This document shows, piece by piece, positions 10,101 to 18,369 of a DNA stretch of 64,000 nt. Under the pieces are notes generated by a model. That model saw nothing but the letters and a program-made list of their open reading frames with translations, was not told the DNA's origin and searched no databases. Both the position numbers and the translations under genes were made by a program. Numbering within the stretch: the first letter of the stretch is position 1; each line of letters starts with the position of its first letter. The stretch covers positions 1-64,000 of the forward strand of contig NZ_PVWK01000004.1 of assembly GCF_003003795.1 (NCBI RefSeq), read 5' to 3'. This DNA comes from Stenomitos frigidus ULC18. GTDB lineage: Bacteria > Cyanobacteriota > Cyanobacteriia > Leptolyngbyales > Leptolyngbyaceae.

Positions 10101-12010
10101 CTTGCTCCAATAGCAGCCACCTGACTGCCCAACACCTGCACAGTGCCACCCGTTTGAGAGGCTCCTGTCGTCTCGCCTGACGCATTGACACGGCCACTAG
10201 CGATCGCAGTGCCTGACGAGACCAGAATGCTTTGTTGAGGCACAGCCAATAGACGAATGCTGCCATCAGCGTTAACCGCAATGCGCGTTGCATTCTGCAA
10301 GTCACCACCCGTAAGCAATGCGGGGAGCGAGGCGATCGGTAACGCCCAAGCATTTGGCAGCGATGACTGAGGGGTGCTGGTTGTAGCAGTCTGAGGACTC
10401 AGTGGGGCAATCTCAAAGCTCAGCAGGCTGCCCGGTTCGGTGAGTCGTACAAGTGCTTGCCCTGGAATCGCCGCGATCGTGATTTGTCCTCCTGGTGCTG
10501 TCAGTGTGCCTGTATTGACCACAGTGCCACCCACCAGTGAAAGTCGCTGTCCTGCAAGCATCGCCAGCGATCCTGCATTCACGATCGACCCTGGCTGGGT
10601 GACGGTGAAGGCAAACGCATCCGGATCACCGCTCAGCAGCGCATAGTCATTAGCACCGATCGCGCTAAACCAGCGGTTGTTAAAGCCAATCCCGGTGGCT
10701 GTTGTGGCGGTAAAGGCTCCTGGCACATTCAGTCTGGCATTTGCGCCAAACACAATCCCAGCCGGATTGACCAGATACAGGTTAGATGTGCCACCCGTCA
10801 CTTGAATCAGCCCATTGATAACAGAGGCATCTCCGCCAACCACGCGCCCCAAAATGTTGCGAATTTGAGGTGTAGAAAGGAAGTTAGCAACTTGATTGGT
10901 CGTCAAGCCGAACTGCTGAAAGCTATGAAAAAGATTGGCACCATCTTGCGATCGCGTGCCACCACTAATATCCAGACGATTGCTGTTGGGCGTCACGATG
11001 GTATTCGTCCCAGCAGCAGGCACGATCGACTGAGCCTGAGCCACTTTTGTAAACAACACGTTCACAGAGGGCAGGCAAGCAAGCGAACCGATTGCTGCCA
11101 CTCGCGGCAGCAACGCTGAGAGTGGCCGCAGGGTATCAATGGGGCGAGACTTACGGCGTAACCGAAAGCGTCCGGCGGGCATCTGCACCTGTAGCTCAAA
11201 CTGTCGATCCAGTCCTCGCCGCTGAAGTGCCCGTTGAATAACAGTTTGCGATCGTAAAACCTGTTCTAGCCGCCACTCCTGCGAGGCATTGCGGTCATGA
11301 TGACGGTAGTAGTAAAGCGGCTGCTGAAGATGGTGCACCGCTGTCACTTCCGAAAGGCGCAAGCAGAGATCGTAGTCCTCAACATAGTCGAGTGAACCAT
11401 CAATCCCGCCGACGGCATCAAACACCGATCGCCGCAGCAAACGGAAGTGAAAGGTCATGAAATCTAGCAGCCGCCGCTCTTTGCTGTAGGGAATCCGACA
11501 CCGCTGCCCGTAACTCAACACGCGATCGGCGGCATCCATATCCCAATAGTCGGTGTAGACCATGCCGACGGTTGGCTGTTCGCTCAGTACTGCGATGGTT
11601 GCCTCTAACGCATTGGCAGCCAGGCGATCGTCACTATCAACCCAGCCTAAGTAGGCTCCTTGCGCCTGTTTGATGGCTCCTTGTAGCGATCGCACTCGCC
11701 CTTGATGCGGTGCTGCAATCACTCGCACTCGCGCATCAAGGCTGGCATAAGCATGGGCAATGTCGAGAGTGCGATCGGTCGAACCATCGTCCCACACCAC
11801 CAGTTCAAGGTGCGGGTAGGTTTGTGCCAAGACACTTTCAATGGCAGCCCCCAGAAATTGCTCCCGGTTGTAGGCTGTAATGACCAGAGAGACTAATTCC
11901 GCAGAGCGATCGTTGCAGCGCTTCATATCAGTTTTGCCATCTTTCTGTGAGCGGGGTTTCTTGATGAGGGTGACCACTGGCTTGCCAGTTCTTAGTTTGG
12001 TTCCCTTCAT
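7151..12010 (-). CDS. GT2 glycosyltransferase fused to TPS-secreted CHAT protease-like protein
   Basis: One uninterrupted frame of 1619 residues with parts that normally belong in different compartments. Residues 40-265 are a family 2 glycosyltransferase (VVWDDGSTD, then the DxD-type WVDSDD at 123-128). Residues 281-327 look like a Sec signal peptide: an Arg-rich start, a hydrophobic core and a VAQAQ end. From about 330 a filamentous-haemagglutinin/TPS secretion domain begins (FHSFQQFGL, YLVNPAGIVFGANA), followed by beta-helix-like repeats to about 1090. From about 1275 there is a CHAT caspase-like domain with the dyad His1460 (LATHSEF) and Cys1503 (LSACRTA). An internal ATG (codon 277, position 11182) with a weak AGGTG could start the secreted half alone. 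Start alternatives are M1 and M29. It may be read as the last gene of the sugar operon upstream, 302 bp away. No TpsB transporter gene is in view. Confidence 0.88.
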   Translation of the reverse strand: MKGTKLRTGKPVVTLIKKPRSQKDGKTDMKRCNDRSAELVSLVITAYNREQFLGAAIESVLAQTYPHLELVVWDDGSTDRTLDIAHAYASLDARVRVIAAPHQGRVRSLQGAIKQAQGAYLGWVDSDDRLAANALEATIAVLSEQPTVGMVYTDYWDMDAADRVLSYGQRCRIPYSKERRLLDFMTFHFRLLRRSVFDAVGGIDGSLDYVEDYDLCLRLSEVTAVHHLQQPLYYYRHHDRNASQEWRLEQVLRSQTVIQRALQRRGLDRQFELQVQMPAGRFRLRRKSRPIDTLRPLSALLPRVAAIGSLACLPSVNVLFTKVAQAQSIVPAAGTNTIVTPNSNRLDISGGTRSQDGANLFHSFQQFGLTTNQVANFLSTPQIRNILGRVVGGDASVINGLIQVTGGTSNLYLVNPAGIVFGANARLNVPGAFTATTATGIGFNNRWFSAIGANDYALLSGDPDAFAFTVTQPGSIVNAGSLAMLAGQRLSLVGGTVVNTGTLTAPGGQITIAAIPGQALVRLTEPGSLLSFEIAPLSPQTATTSTPQSSLPNAWALPIASLPALLTGGDLQNATRIAVNADGSIRLLAVPQQSILVSSGTAIASGRVNASGETTGASQTGGTVQVLGSQVAAIGASISASGNTGGGKVLLGGGDRGQGTVPNASSTLVDFSSTITADGLLNGNGGRVTVWSDIATQFFGLIHARGGTEAGNGGFVEISSKGQLAYQGLVDTTAAAGTLGTVLFDPENITIVAGNGYGSGDALLPTIFSTDFAATTLTISQNALQNTVGAILLEATNDIVIQSLATGTLTLNPRSTSLTLRADADRSGVGSISMNPGDTITTSLTGGSTTNLSFSGANLSLGTLRTATPSANAGTVTLAASANLSVATIDTTSFDGGMGFGYAGGAVNVAAGGNLTVNSITTVGAQNAGNVTLSAQGNLTVGDITANAGTALGRQGGSGGTIALSSTAGSITAGNLVTNALADGGDVTLQASSNNADITFTSIDSSASQAGGVGGSVDITAGRFVRGLGFTLTNPSATITAAAGGSVTIRHGGGALNVPFVVGDARRNGTAGAIVAGSAASPNSLAPTQSFSQSASQGTIQIVTTLPPKEPDRPKLPTDDPTNILIDAPETPPPPEVPEAIAAGFDDPATTEAALEQEAIGAFEAYLDLPDETPKTAQDAVSVLSQIGDVSGVKPALVYAFFVPPNVATGLPANRARSRVARSKQPDQTVAAAKSLTSALPGSIEVAETAAARRDSAILRSAQLQKEPLANGNDQLELVVVTADGKPIRRLVPGATRGRVLQVVHQFLNEITDPRKNRTTSYLAPSQQLYRWLVAPIEQELQTKGIGNLAYIADTGLRFLPMGALHDGQRFLVEKYSTGLMPSLSLTDTRYVSLKNAKVLAMGASTFTDQPPLPAVPTELSVITKELWSGTALLNQAFTLENMKAERQQEPFQIIHLATHSEFQPGALSNSYIQLWQTKLQLSQLRQLGWNSPPVELLVLSACRTALGSDEAELGFAGFAVQAGVKSALASLWYVSDEGTLGLMTEFYRQLRTAPIKAEALRQAQIAMLKGDVQITDGQLRGSRGGGIQLPIVLAERTGNHRLSHPYYWAAFTLIGSPW

Positions 12011-12312
12011 TGCTGCCCAAGTGTTCCCATTCTGCTCACCCCAAAATCTCTCGCTACATCATACTCATTTCAATCGCAAAGACTATAGAGATTTAATGGA
12101 TCTGCTGCCGATTGATTTAAATCACCTCAACATTCAAGCGGCAGAGAATTTTCTCATTGAAAACTCTCTCCCGCTCGGCGAAACTTAAGAAGATTTCCAA
12201 GCAAAAATTTACCGTTGGGTACGGGCAAGTTTTGCCCTCTAGCCGTTCACCTTGTGATCGAACCTGCTCCTACGGGTCTTTTGTTTGCTAGAACGCTCCT
12301 AAAGGTTGATGG
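12011..12312. other. Spacer in the surface-carbohydrate block
   Basis: About 300 bp between two minus-strand genes. A short plus-strand open frame of about 30 codons with Leu-rich character ends near 12188, but it has no ribosome binding site and I recognise nothing in it. No clear hairpin terminator is seen. Confidence 0.5.
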
Positions 12313-13623
12313 TTAGACAGCGGCAAGAACGGCTGCTGGAGCGAAATAAGCGTTCTGTTCCGCCCGCAGCTTATCGGAGAGGCGATTGGGTGGCAGTTCG
12401 ACATCGTCGTAGGTGAGCGCCTGATCTTTGGAAAGATCGCGCTTCAAACGGCAACCTTCTGCCAGGCCCATCGGCAAGAGATTTTCTGCCTGCACAACGG
12501 TTGAGTTTTCGCACTGTCCATAGGTCATGTAGTAGCCAATGCCGTCCAGCGTTTCGCCCGCTTTCAAGTCAATTTTGGCAACCGTAATGACATCCACAAC
12601 GGGACCCGCGATCGGAGCCATCACGGCATCACGGAACAACACGACCCGCGCGACCGATAACGGCACTTCAAAATGGCACAGGTGATACGGCGTGTAGAAG
12701 CTATACAGCGGCCCTTCACCGAGTTTGTAGAGATTGAGGTAGTGCTGCTGTTTCGGATCGTCGTGAGTCGCGAAGACGAAGACACCGGGACCCGGCTTGG
12801 AACCCACCACGTAATCCACAATGCCGCCCAGCTCTTTGAGTTGATCCACATCGTACAAGCCAGTCATTTCATCCACATGTCCCTTGAAGTCGTAACCCAA
12901 CATGCCCCGTTTGGCGACTTTCATGCCAGTCGCATTGGCTACGATCGCCTGCTCAAAGGAGATTTTGCTACCATCGGCAAAGCTTGTAACCATGTGCGCT
13001 TGCTGTCCCCACTTCTTCGCAAAGCCCTCTTGGGTGGTGGGATTGCGGTAGGGGTCTTGCAAACCTTTGATATTGCCGCACAGCAATGGAGTCAATCCAA
13101 TGCTCTTGACGAAGCGATAGAGGTTCATCTCTACACCCGGCTGATCACCATCGCAGGCAGAAAGAATCACGCCAGCCCGATCGGCATAAACCTTAAGAAT
13201 GGGTCCAATGGTGCCGTCTAGCTCCGCGTTCATCAAGACGATATGCTTCTTGTGCGCGATCGCTTCCAGAACCACTTCGGCACCAAATTCGATCGTGCCT
13301 GTCACCTCAATGAGCGCATCAATGCCTTCTGCCCGACACAGCAACATGGCATCATCGGTGACCGCATAGTTGCCTTGAGCGACAGACGCTTCTAGCTCAG
13401 CAACCGTTTTGACCACCTGAAAGGTTTCGATGCCCGCTTCTGTATAGGCGCGCTTTGCTCCATCCAAGTTGCGATTGAAAATCGCAACCAACTCCATCCC
13501 TGGAACCGAGTTTGCAATTTGGTTTGCAATGCCACGACCCATAAAGCCAGCACCAATCATGCCAACCTTGACGGGTTTTCCCGCTTCTGCACGAGCTTTT
13601 AAGGCGGTATCAACGATAAACAT
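12313..13623 (-). CDS. NAD(P)-dependent dehydrogenase with SAF domain, homoserine-dehydrogenase-like
   Basis: A predicted oxidoreductase of 436 residues with an N-terminal Rossmann domain (VGMIGAGFMGRGIANQ, about 18-33), a middle homoserine-dehydrogenase-like catalytic region, and a C-terminal SAF-like domain (about 345-420, with DLKAGETLDGIGYY). Proteins of this architecture are often found in polysaccharide loci, where their substrate is not known. The start has a strong AGGAG 5 nt upstream. It is the sixth gene of the minus-strand run that begins with rfbF, separated from the preceding GT2 by 50 bp, so a role in making or modifying an unusual sugar is inferred. It is not the biosynthetic homoserine dehydrogenase: no ACT domain is present and context argues against it. 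Confidence 0.8.
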   Translation of the reverse strand: MFIVDTALKARAEAGKPVKVGMIGAGFMGRGIANQIANSVPGMELVAIFNRNLDGAKRAYTEAGIETFQVVKTVAELEASVAQGNYAVTDDAMLLCRAEGIDALIEVTGTIEFGAEVVLEAIAHKKHIVLMNAELDGTIGPILKVYADRAGVILSACDGDQPGVEMNLYRFVKSIGLTPLLCGNIKGLQDPYRNPTTQEGFAKKWGQQAHMVTSFADGSKISFEQAIVANATGMKVAKRGMLGYDFKGHVDEMTGLYDVDQLKELGGIVDYVVGSKPGPGVFVFATHDDPKQQHYLNLYKLGEGPLYSFYTPYHLCHFEVPLSVARVVLFRDAVMAPIAGPVVDVITVAKIDLKAGETLDGIGYYMTYGQCENSTVVQAENLLPMGLAEGCRLKRDLSKDQALTYDDVELPPNRLSDKLRAEQNAYFAPAAVLAAV

Positions 13624-13673
13624 GAGAACTCCTAGTAAAAATCTTGTTCAAACCAAATGGTTTTTGTTGGTAA

Positions 13674-14633
13674 TCAATTCACCCTCGCCTTAACCCGGCT
13701 TAATGAGGGATCTGGTTCCTGATCTGGATAGCCCTGAAGCGCGTACTTGCTCAAACCTTGAATTTCCCCAATGCAATACCCCAGGCCCCACGACCACCAG
13801 GCAAAACCGCCACGACCACGGCGAATATTGAATACCGACATGATGAATAGTCTGGGTCCATGAATTAAATTCGAGCTCAGCCCTTTCAGGCGATTCAAGA
13901 TGACAAATTTGCCTAGGGGCATTTCATAGCGCTTGCAAAGCAAGGGTAAATCTTTGCCGCACTTCAACCCTTGCTTGTAAAGATCGCCTGGTGTCTGACG
14001 CAGACGATAATGAATCAGGGCATCCGGCACAAAATGGAGCTTAAAGCCTGTAAGCTGAGCTCTCCAGCAATAATCTTTGTCGTAACAGTAGGGAAAGGAT
14101 GTATCTAATGGCCCCACTGCTTCGTAAAGCCTGCGTGTCATGCCGAGATTGCAACCACTAGCATCAGAGAGATAAGGAGGACTGTCTACACAACTCTCGA
14201 TTAACCCTGTCTGCTGAGGCTGGTGACCACCAGCAACAGTCAACCAATCGGGGTTCAGCTTACGGTACTCCAGTCGACCGGCAACAAAATCAAACTGCGA
14301 GAGCGCCTCACCCATCGCTGCAACCCAGCCAGGGGCAATCTCATCATCGGATTCACAAAAGGCAAAGGCGTCGCCGCTTGCCACCTGCATACCGACGTTG
14401 TAAGAGTGAGCAACGGGTTGTCGGGGTTTCGGTGGTTCATACGCATTGACAATGCGAAGGTTAGGGAGACGATCGCGATAACGCTCCACAATTGCCATCG
14501 AATCATCTGTAGAACCATTGTTAGAAACAATGACTTCCCAGGTGCCTGACCACTGTTGTGCTGCCAGTGCCTCAAGTTGGATTGCGATCGTTGCAGCACT
14601 GTTGAAACAAGGCAAAATCACACTTAGTTTCAT
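13674..14633 (-). CDS. Glycosyltransferase family 2
   Basis: A 319-residue GT-A glycosyltransferase from the ATG at 14633 (AGGTG upstream); a GTG 9 bp earlier is in frame. The fold begins with KLSVILPCFNSAATI, followed by VSNNGSTDDS and the acidic metal site FCESDDE. A later segment (DKDYCWRAQL) is typical of rhamnosyl/galactosyl-type GT2 enzymes, and basic, hydrophobic C-terminal segments suggest peripheral membrane contact. Its place between the RfbC-like epimerase and the SAF-domain dehydrogenase suggests that it transfers the sugar made by this operon. Donor and acceptor cannot be read from the sequence. Confidence 0.9.
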   Translation of the reverse strand: MKLSVILPCFNSAATIAIQLEALAAQQWSGTWEVIVSNNGSTDDSMAIVERYRDRLPNLRIVNAYEPPKPRQPVAHSYNVGMQVASGDAFAFCESDDEIAPGWVAAMGEALSQFDFVAGRLEYRKLNPDWLTVAGGHQPQQTGLIESCVDSPPYLSDASGCNLGMTRRLYEAVGPLDTSFPYCYDKDYCWRAQLTGFKLHFVPDALIHYRLRQTPGDLYKQGLKCGKDLPLLCKRYEMPLGKFVILNRLKGLSSNLIHGPRLFIMSVFNIRRGRGGFAWWSWGLGYCIGEIQGLSKYALQGYPDQEPDPSLSRVKARVN

Positions 14634-14719
14634 AAAGCACACCTAATTTCGGTAGGACACCCCATCATTTACTTTAAATGCAGATGGCAATTGCTTCCAC
14701 TGACCTCATCGTCACTGTG

Positions 14720-15268
14720 CTAACCGACCGCCAGGGGAACCGCTTCAAAGGGTGCCCAGCTTGCATCTTTTTCAGAGATAACCGTCACGGGAACTGGCCA
14801 GACGATCGCAAAGGCAGGATCGTCATAGCGCAACCCACGCTCGTAGCCTGGGGTATAAAATTCACCGACCTGATACGTCACTTCAGCGTCATCGGTGAGT
14901 GCTTGATAACCGTGGGCAAACAGTTCTGGCACATAGAGCGCCCGTCGATTGTCTGCCGTTAATTCCACACCAATATGCTGCTTGTAGGTGGGAGAGTCTG
15001 GTCGCATATCGATGATGACATCATAGATAGCGCCCTTTGTGCAGCGCACCAGCTTGGTTTCGCAGGCGGGTGCAACCTGATAATGCATGCCTCTTAATGT
15101 ACCTGCCTTGTAGTTAAAGGACAGATTGCATTGTGCAACGGTTGGCTTCAACCCATGCTCTTCAAACTCTTTGGCACAAAAGGTGCGGGCAAAGCCACCA
15201 CGATCGTCATGGCGCAATTCCAGATCAATGATAAACGCGCCTTTTAGCTTAGTTTCGGTGAATTTCAT
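14720..15268 (-). CDS. rfbC: dTDP-4-dehydrorhamnose 3,5-epimerase family (RfbC-like)
   Basis: A 182-residue cupin-type epimerase. The start is placed at the ATG at 15268, which overlaps the stop of the upstream SDR gene (TAATG) and has GGAG 6 nt before it; an in-frame ATG 12 bp upstream lies inside the neighbour. Diagnostic stretches are visible: DDRGGFARTF, a catalytic-His region in GTLRGMHYQ, KLVRCTKGAIYDV and PELFAHGYQAL. The family epimerises C3/C5 of 4-keto-6-deoxy nucleotide sugars. In this operon the nucleotide activator is a cytidylyltransferase (RfbF), so the real substrate may be CDP-linked rather than dTDP-linked. RmlA, RmlB and RmlD are absent from the window. Confidence 0.9.
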   Translation of the reverse strand: MKFTETKLKGAFIIDLELRHDDRGGFARTFCAKEFEEHGLKPTVAQCNLSFNYKAGTLRGMHYQVAPACETKLVRCTKGAIYDVIIDMRPDSPTYKQHIGVELTADNRRALYVPELFAHGYQALTDDAEVTYQVGEFYTPGYERGLRYDDPAFAIVWPVPVTVISEKDASWAPFEAVPLAVG

Positions 15269-16296
15269 TACTTGCTCCAAAAGAAATCTTTGTCAATTTG
15301 CTGGGTGCGAATCAGGTACTCCAACTGCTTCAAGCGAGTAAACCCACGTGACTCAAACACCTCTTTTGTCATGTCGATACGGTTGAACAGGTCAAAAAGC
15401 TGCTGTGCGCCACGCTGGGCGTTCCAGTCACACTTAAAGCCCGGTAACTGAGTATTGATCTTCTCAAACGAAACGCGATAACTACGGTTATCGGAGCCAC
15501 TCTCACCAAAGCTCAGTTGGCAACCCTCAAACACGCTGGCAATGATTTCGGCAATCTCTTTGACTCGGTAGTTATTTGCCGTATCGCCAACGTTATACAC
15601 CTGGTTGTGCACGATATCGCGGGGTGCTTCTAAGGCACAAGCGATCGACTTGGCAATGTCCAGCGCGTGAACCAGTGGACGCCAGGGCGTACCGTCGCTG
15701 ATCATTTTGATCTCTTTCGTTGTCCAGGCGAGCCCTGACAAGTTGTTCAGCACAATGTCAAAGCGCATGCGAGGCGATGCCCCAAAAGCCGTGGCGTTCC
15801 GCATGAACGTTGGTGAGAAGTTGTCATCGGCGAGAGGGCTCACATCCCGCTCTACCAGCGTTTTGCATTCAGCATACGCAGTCTGAGGATTGACGGGCGT
15901 TTCCTCGGTGGTAAAACCGTCGCCGCTGGCAACACCATAGACGCTGCACGAAGACATATAAACAAAGCGACGGACGCCAGCGGCTTTTGCCAGTTCAGCC
16001 AACCGCACCGAACCTTTGTGGTTGATGTCGTAGGTAATGGTCGGTGACAGTTGCCCCGTAGGGTCGTTGGACAATTCGGCCATGTGGACGATCGCTTCAA
16101 TGCCCTTCAAGTCTTCCGCCGTAATGTGGCGAATATCTTTGTTAAGGGTCTTAGCCGTCAGATCTGTGCCGTTGTAAAGCCAGCCGACCTTGTAGTAGCC
16201 CGTATCAACAGCGGTGATTTCGTGCCCACGCTCCATCAAGAGGGGAGCCACTAAGGAACCCAGATAACCTTCTGTTCCGGTAACCAGTACTTTCAT
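15268..16296 (-). CDS. NAD-dependent nucleotide-sugar epimerase/dehydratase (extended SDR)
   Basis: A 342-residue extended SDR. It shows VTGTEGYLGS for NAD binding, the catalytic SSCSVYG serine region and the YxxxK pair in TAYAECK, followed by RNATAFGASPRMRFD, which is common in sugar SDRs. GGAAG precedes the ATG. It lies 21 bp downstream of the LhgO-like gene and overlaps the RfbC-like start, so translation is coupled. As the only SDR in an RfbF-led operon, it could be the 4,6-dehydratase or a C4 epimerase/reductase. It is not a clear RfbG (CDP-glucose 4,6-dehydratase) by eye, so the step is left open. Confidence 0.87.
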   Translation of the reverse strand: MKVLVTGTEGYLGSLVAPLLMERGHEITAVDTGYYKVGWLYNGTDLTAKTLNKDIRHITAEDLKGIEAIVHMAELSNDPTGQLSPTITYDINHKGSVRLAELAKAAGVRRFVYMSSCSVYGVASGDGFTTEETPVNPQTAYAECKTLVERDVSPLADDNFSPTFMRNATAFGASPRMRFDIVLNNLSGLAWTTKEIKMISDGTPWRPLVHALDIAKSIACALEAPRDIVHNQVYNVGDTANNYRVKEIAEIIASVFEGCQLSFGESGSDNRSYRVSFEKINTQLPGFKCDWNAQRGAQQLFDLFNRIDMTKEVFESRGFTRLKQLEYLIRTQQIDKDFFWSK

Positions 16297-16317
16297 TGTT
16301 TCTTCCTAATAAGCGTG

Positions 16318-17532
16318 CTAAACGTTGACGGCTGTACGCAAGTGTTGTGGTGCAGGGATTTGGGCGACGACGGCTTTACCAATTTCAATGGACGAGGTCG
16401 CCGCAGGCGAAGGCGCATTGCAAACGTGAACGGAATTCTGACCCTTGATAATCAGAAAATCGTCAACTAACTTGCCATCGTTCATCAGTGCCTGTGCCCG
16501 CACACCCGCATGAGTGGGCACGACATCCGCCGCCTGTACTTCTGGAATCAGACGCTGCAAGCTGTGGACAAACGCCGCTTTACTGAAGGAACGGACAATC
16601 TCTTTGATCCCTTCGTCGGCATGCTTGGCAGCCAACTTCCAGAAGGCAGGATAGGTCATGACCTCAGCAAAGTCCCGCAGGTCAAAGTCGGTCTTTTTGT
16701 ACCCTTCACGCTTGAGGCTGAGTACTGCATTGGGGCCAGCATGGACGGTGCCGTCAATCATGCGGGTAAAGTGGACACCCAAGAAGGGGAAGTCAGGATT
16801 GGGGACGGGATAGATTAACCCTTTGACCAGATAACGCTTTTCGGGAGTGAGTTCGTAGTATTCCCCTCGAAAGGGCACAATTTTTGCCTGAGGATCGACG
16901 TTGCCCAGTTTGGCAACACGATCGCTGTGTAAGCCTGCACAGTTAATCACAAACCGCGTTTCAAAGGTGCCTTGATTCGTCTCAAGTACTTGTCCTGTCG
17001 TTGTTTCAACAATCTTGAGGACTTTAGTGTTGAGGCGCAGATCGCCGCCACTTAGCTGGACGAGTTCAGCGTACTTCTGGCAAACCTTCTTATAGTCGGC
17101 GATGCCTGTGGAAAAAACCTGCACTCCCGCAATGCAGTTGACGTGCGGTTCGATCTCCCGGACTGCTTCTGCGGTGAGCCGTTTGACTTTGATATCGTTC
17201 TGCAAGCCCCGCTGATAGAGATTCTCCAGGAGTGGCAGTTCTTTCTCCTCAGTGGCAACAATCACTTTGCCACAGACTTCGTGGGGGATGTCATGTTCCT
17301 GACAGAAGGCAACCATTGATTGGGCACCCGCACGGCAAAAGGTTGCCTTGAAGCTGCCCGGTTTGTAATAAAGCCCAGAGTGGATGACGCCGCTGTTGTT
17401 GCCAGTTTGGTGAAAGGCCCAGCGGCTTTCTTTCTCAAGTACCAGAATCTTTGCGTCAGGATAACGCTGGCTCAGGGCAACGCCCGTAGAAAGACCGACG
17501 ATGCCACCACCGACGATCGCAAAATCGTACAT
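16318..17532 (-). CDS. lhgO: L-2-hydroxyglutarate oxidase-type FAD enzyme (LhgO-like)
   Basis: A 404-residue DAO-family flavoprotein. The FAD motif is at the extreme N-terminus (IVGGGIVGLSTGVAL), followed by the LhgO-typical TGNNSGVIHSGLYY, the substrate-domain segment PFRGEYYEL and the C-terminal HVCNAPSPAATSS. Known LhgO oxidises L-2-hydroxyglutarate to 2-oxoglutarate and passes electrons to quinone. Its position between rfbF and sugar-SDR genes in a tight operon is odd for a housekeeping repair enzyme. It may oxidise a 2-hydroxy acid or a sugar acid in the same pathway. The family is certain; the substrate in this setting is inference. Confidence 0.88.
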   Translation of the reverse strand: MYDFAIVGGGIVGLSTGVALSQRYPDAKILVLEKESRWAFHQTGNNSGVIHSGLYYKPGSFKATFCRAGAQSMVAFCQEHDIPHEVCGKVIVATEEKELPLLENLYQRGLQNDIKVKRLTAEAVREIEPHVNCIAGVQVFSTGIADYKKVCQKYAELVQLSGGDLRLNTKVLKIVETTTGQVLETNQGTFETRFVINCAGLHSDRVAKLGNVDPQAKIVPFRGEYYELTPEKRYLVKGLIYPVPNPDFPFLGVHFTRMIDGTVHAGPNAVLSLKREGYKKTDFDLRDFAEVMTYPAFWKLAAKHADEGIKEIVRSFSKAAFVHSLQRLIPEVQAADVVPTHAGVRAQALMNDGKLVDDFLIIKGQNSVHVCNAPSPAATSSIEIGKAVVAQIPAPQHLRTAVNV

Positions 17533-17595
17533 AGTTTTTGCCCTTGATAATGAACTGAAATCTAATGGGATCGCCTGGGGTCAAAGGGGTTGGAT

Positions 17596-18369
17596 CTACC
17601 AAACTTTCCAGGGTGCTTTCCCTTTCTGCCACAAATCTTCCAGATAGTTTTTGTCCTTGAGCGTATCCATTGGTTGCCAGAAACCATCATGCTTGAAGGC
17701 AGTCAGTTTCTCATCGTGAGCTAGCTTTTTCAACGGTTCGTGTTCCCACATCACTGTGTCGTCAGCAATGTAGTCAATGACTTCAGGTTCTAGAACAAAG
17801 TAGCCACCGTTAATCCAGGCCCCATCACCTTCTGGCTTTTCATGGAATTGCGTGATTTTGGTCTGTTCTTTAGTGAGGGAGATTGCGCCAAAACGTCCAG
17901 GCGGTTGTACTGCAGTCAGCGTGGCGGATACCCCTTCAGCCTTGTGGAAGTCGATGAGTTTGGCAATGTTAATATTGCTCACACCATCACCGTAGGTGAA
18001 GCAAAAAGTTTCATTGCCGATATGCTCCCGCACACGCTTGAGGCGTCCACCCGTCATCGTTTCTTCACCAGTATCAACCAGTGTGACCCGCCAGGGTTCA
18101 GCCTTCCCGGCGTGAATGTTCATCTGATTGAAGCGCATGTCAAAGGTGACATCTGACATGCGTAGGAAGTAATTGGCAAAGAACTCTTTGATGACATAAC
18201 CTTTGTAGCCACAACAGATAATGAAATCATTCACTCCATGGGCTGAGTAGGTCTTCATAATGTGCCAGAGAATCGGCTGACCACCCACCTCAACCATTGG
18301 TTTGGGCTTGATTGCCGTCTCCTCACTCAGTCGCGTACCTAATCCGCCAGCCAATATCACTGCCTTCAT
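17596..18369 (-). CDS. rfbF: Glucose-1-phosphate cytidylyltransferase
   Basis: A 257-residue nucleotidyltransferase making CDP-glucose from CTP and glucose-1-phosphate, the entry to CDP-deoxy sugars. The start is set at the ATG at 18369 because AGAGG lies 6 nt upstream; an ORF extension of 9 codons is unlikely. The family signature is clear: [12 protein letters not shown] at the N-terminus, [20 protein letters not shown] for metal/CTP and [10 protein letters not shown]. The length matches RfbF (about 256-257) rather than RmlA. It is the first gene of a minus-strand operon (rfbF, lhgO-like, SDR, rfbC-like, GT2, SAF dehydrogenase). A clear CDP-glucose 4,6-dehydratase does not follow it. Confidence 0.95.
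   Translation of the reverse strand: MKAVILAGGLGTRLSEETAIKPKPMVEVGGQPILWHIMKTYSAHGVNDFIICCGYKGYVIKEFFANYFLRMSDVTFDMRFNQMNIHAGKAEPWRVTLVDTGEETMTGGRLKRVREHIGNETFCFTYGDGVSNINIAKLIDFHKAEGVSATLTAVQPPGRFGAISLTKEQTKITQFHEKPEGDGAWINGGYFVLEPEVIDYIADDTVMWEHEPLKKLAHDEKLTAFKHDGFWQPMDTLKDKNYLEDLWQKGKAPWKVW

Noticed and set aside
11880-12188. Plus-strand frame ending in a Leu-rich 30-residue stretch in the spacer
   Set aside because: Its first half overlaps the antisense of the GT2 start and no ribosome binding site is seen. The tail looks faintly protein-like but matches nothing I know.
12673-13221. 182-codon plus-strand frame opposite the SAF-domain dehydrogenase
   Set aside because: Antisense to a well-supported gene, without a start signal or family resemblance.
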